Positions 7,301-7,954 of a DNA stretch of 7,954 bases are shown one piece after another; position 1 is the first letter of the stretch; each line of letters opens with the position of its first letter. Source of the DNA: Gammaproteobacteria bacterium (lineage in GTDB: Bacteria > Pseudomonadota > Gammaproteobacteria > Pseudomonadales > Azotimanducaceae); the NCBI GenBank assembly GCA_002711495.1, contig PARM01000055.1, positions 1-7,954 of the forward strand. Reading direction: 5' to 3'. Made by a program: the position numbers and the translations under genes. Below the pieces are notes generated by a model. The model was not told the origin of the DNA, ran no database searches, and saw only the letters and a program-made list of their open reading frames with translations.

Positions 7301-7954
7301 GCTATTTTGTCCGTTAAAAGTTGAAAAATTGCCAACAATTATAATTTTACCATCTTCCTGCAATGCAATATCAAGAATTGGATTATCAGCACCGCCACCA
7401 GGATTAAATGTAGTATCGATTGATCCATCATAATTTACTCTAGCTATGCCATTACGATTATGACCGTCAACAGACTTAAAATAACCGGCTAAAATAGTTC
7501 TCCCATCTGGTTGAATTATTGCGGAACTCACTGAGCCATCTATTCCTAGTCCTAGATCAAAAGTAGTATCTAACGTACCATCTGCATTTAGACGTGCTAA
7601 CCTATCTCTGAATAATCCATTAACTTGCGTAAAATCACCGCCGATTAAGAACTTACCGTTTGGAAGTTTAGAAATTACATTTACAAAATCGTTAGCACCA
7701 GTAGATTCATTAAATTCGGTATCAATTGATCCCGCTGGCATATTTAATGTTTCATTATCCACAATTGTGATAGTAGCCATATTTGGAGTACCTAAAATTG
7801 TCTTTTCCCATCTTCCCCTTATAGGTAATGGATTTTTTAATCTAATAGAAATTGACTCATTACCCTCCACACTATCATCGTCCAATATTTGTACTGCAAA
7901 AGTCTTGCTAGTCTCACCTGGTTCGAATTTTAAAATTCCATTATTACTTATATA
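4370..7954 (-). CDS. Calx-beta / delta-60 repeat surface protein (N-terminus cut by window edge)
   Basis: The frame is open from the right edge (7954) to TAA at 4370-4372, giving 1194 visible residues. A TTG at 7885 is not the start: the codons upstream of it continue a Calx-beta domain (NNGILKFEPGETSKTFAVQI before LDDDSVEGNE). Counting from the edge, a partial Calx-beta spans 1-68, seven delta-60 repeats 78-431, three Calx-beta domains about 432-777, seven more delta-60 repeats about 783-1121, and a C-terminal beta domain 1127-1194 (VYSIHYSDNLHDWNILTNL ... NRYFRAVHDE). The signal peptide must lie outside the window. There is one cysteine in the visible part. The protein is probably secreted or surface-bound, and calcium binding is expected from the Calx-beta acidic loops. 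No enzymatic motif is seen. The DNA is very AT-rich compared with the left half of the window. Its ligand and exact function are unknown. Confidence 0.92.
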   Translation of the reverse strand, partial: YISNNGILKFEPGETSKTFAVQILDDDSVEGNESISIRLKNPLPIRGRWEKTILGTPNMATITIVDNETLNMPAGSIDTEFNESTGANDFVNVISKLPNGKFLIGGDFTQVNGLFRDRLARLNADGTLDTTFDLGLGIDGSVSSAIIQPDGRTILAGYFKSVDGHNRNGIARVNYDGSIDTTFNPGGGADNPILDIALQEDGKIIIVGNFSTFNGQNSNKIARLNIDGTIDHTFNVGSGADLSINDVVLQKNGKLLVVGDFKIIGEKVCNGIARLNYDGSIDTTFESGDGFNDSVRLVRLQDDGRILVGGFFTKFNSKDINRVIRLNANGSLDETFNIGSGANGSVYSMAVQSDHKILIGGSFTEFNGLIRNGIVRINSDGSIDNSINFGTGANGSILDIAIQEDYKIILGGGFTTFDGKEKNYIAQLHGGIIEGEGKLEFDFSKYSVAETGTNATIRVVRRGGLDNEISVRLVTMLSKLQNPALPNLDYKPLNEMLDFKAGENLRSIEIDIYDDTEVEPNEYIDLKLVDFSDGVQGNQSNSSLEIISDDSVLSFSASRYSVSESIKGGFARININRLGSTIGDSTVSFITATNGTAQAVLDFQMISNTIEFLDGEITKSVNVPIVDDILVEPEETVVLLLTNVLGRSILGISESELSIIDNDFAPGQFYFEKPTFRAEETSGFATITVVRTNGYTGLVELDYATSDLSAKAGDDYQSTSGKIVFGDGEISKNIDIPIYDDIIEEGAEALRVRIFNATGGGSVIPPNFATIIILDNELKDSLPGPKGLGANGTVYSVYIDDENNTLIGGDFNKINLREAPRLAKVDENGQLITSFNSGIGPNNIVYDIQINNSQIYIGGLFTKYNNSESKFIARLFEDGSIDESFYANEIQGTVYDINISNGNILVGGEFGLVSLNSDGTESINFVKPEINGDVFAVEREPNGLIIIAGNFTNVNGHTMNSIARLNSDGSADLSFDVGQGPNSSINALSIDEDGVLIGGNFITVDGLSSRRIARLNFDGKLDRTFSVGSGFDGPVKSIHKRIDGRYLIGGSFGTYNDSEQNNITIINRSGDIYNNKLNMLGLNGTIYSLFELPGGSSSFGGAFTKQLDERGYNNFAIVDHLSSIQPAVLSIQFVRDQYELVINGEPNQVYSIHYSDNLHDWNILTNLSMPANGKKIIQLGPFDGNRYFRAVHDE
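4373..4576 (-). other. C-terminal beta domain of verrucomicrobial surface-protein type
   Basis: The last 68 residues of the upstream gene read LSIQFVRDQYELVINGEPNQ and so on, then VYSIHYSDNLHDWNILTNL, and finish NRYFRAVHDE. This 'Y-I--S-DL--W--L ... FFRA' pattern is a common C-terminal module in secreted Verrucomicrobiota and Planctomycetota proteins, recalled from experience rather than from a named profile. No PEP-CTERM or LPXTG-like sorting tail is visible. Confidence 0.6.
4592..5608 (-). repeat. Second block of seven, more diverged, delta-60 repeats
   Basis: Seven units can be read, opening near PGPKGLGANGTV, TSFNSGIGPNN, ESFYANEIQGTV, INFVKPEINGDV, LSFDVGQGPNSS, RTFSVGSGFDG and NKLNMLGLNGTI. 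Each has the GG-F core (IGGDF, IGGLF, VGGEF, IAGNF, IGGNF, IGGSF, FGGAF). The third unit is short: after GGEF it goes straight to GLVSLNSDG, losing the NG....IARL segment. The last unit ends NNFAIVDHLSS rather than RLN-DG. The block is more diverged than the first one. As there, the count of seven suggests one propeller. Confidence 0.8.
5624..6661 (-). other. Three tandem Calx-beta domains between the repeat blocks
   Basis: Counting from the right edge, residues about 432-777 hold three Calx-beta units. They open FDFSKYSVAETGTNATIRVV, LSFSASRYSVSES and FYFEKPTFRAEETSGFATI. Their acidic signatures are YDDTEVEPNE, VDDILVEPEE and YDDIIEEGAE, and they end LEIISDD, LSIIDND and IIILDNE. They separate the two delta-60 blocks like a rigid spacer. 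The visible N-terminal fragment of the protein is part of a further Calx-beta unit (LDDDSVEGNE ... ITIVDNE). Confidence 0.9.
6563..6570 (-). repeat. Homopolymer tract of eight C (G8 on the coding strand)
   Basis: Eight consecutive C on the plus strand read AGGAGGGGGGGG on the coding strand, encoding Arg-Arg-Gly-Gly in the first Calx-beta domain after repeat block 1. It stands out in an AT-rich gene. Such tracts are prone to slippage, which here would shift the frame and truncate the protein. Confidence 0.9.
6662..7723 (-). repeat. First block of seven delta-60 repeats (about 51 residues each)
   Basis: Seven repeats follow the pattern 'TFN-G-GANGSV--I-IQ-DGKILIGG-FT-FNG---N-IARLN-DGSID'. They begin TEFNESTGAND, TTFDLGLGIDG, TTFNPGGGADN, HTFNVGSGADL, TTFESGDGFND, ETFNIGSGANG and NSINFGTGANG. 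Each is about 153 bp of diverged DNA, so the repeat is clear in protein but imperfect in nucleotides. The pattern matches the delta-60 repeat family (TIGR02608-type), whose GG-F and RLN-DG turns suggest beta-propeller blades. Seven units fit one closed seven-bladed propeller, which is an inference. Confidence 0.88.

Noticed and set aside
7883..7885. TTG as the start codon of the 4370-7954 gene
   Set aside because: The frame stays open to the window edge, and the upstream residues complete the Calx-beta pattern (GILKFEPGETSKTFAVQI), so the true start lies outside the window.

Overview
The window looks like part of a Verrucomicrobiota-type (PVC-group) genome, judged from protein architecture rather than any marker gene. 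Both proteins are very large, almost free of cysteine, and built from Calx-beta domains. One combines these with delta-60 repeats and ends in a 'YSIHYSDNLHDWNIL...YFRA' tail of a kind I associate with verrucomicrobial surface proteins. The other combines them with an M6-like peptidase scaffold and a PKD domain. The phylum is an inference.

Layout: two genes, both on the minus strand, fill about 99% of the window, and both are cut by its edges. The upstream gene (7954 down to 4370, N-terminus missing) encodes a partial Calx-beta domain, seven delta-60 repeats, three Calx-beta domains, seven more delta-60 repeats and a C-terminal beta domain. A 75-bp gap holds a strong hairpin of terminator type. 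The downstream gene (4294 down to the left edge, C-terminus missing) encodes a membrane anchor, a helical leader region, an M6-like peptidase fold without its zinc-binding motif, a PKD domain, a carboxypeptidase-regulatory-like domain, four Calx-beta domains, and the start of a fifth that runs into an acidic Gly-Gly-Asp repeat at the window edge.

This second gene is open for the whole 4294 bases. Because it has no stop inside the window, it is easily missed by a simple ORF scan.

Both products are expected outside the cytoplasm, as adhesins, matrix or calcium-binding surface proteins. No enzyme active site, RNA gene, mobile element or CRISPR array was seen. The most unusual points are the apparently dead peptidase domain, the two sets of seven repeats (each fitting a seven-bladed propeller), the sharp change in base composition inside the second gene, and the hairpin only about 20 bases before its start codon.
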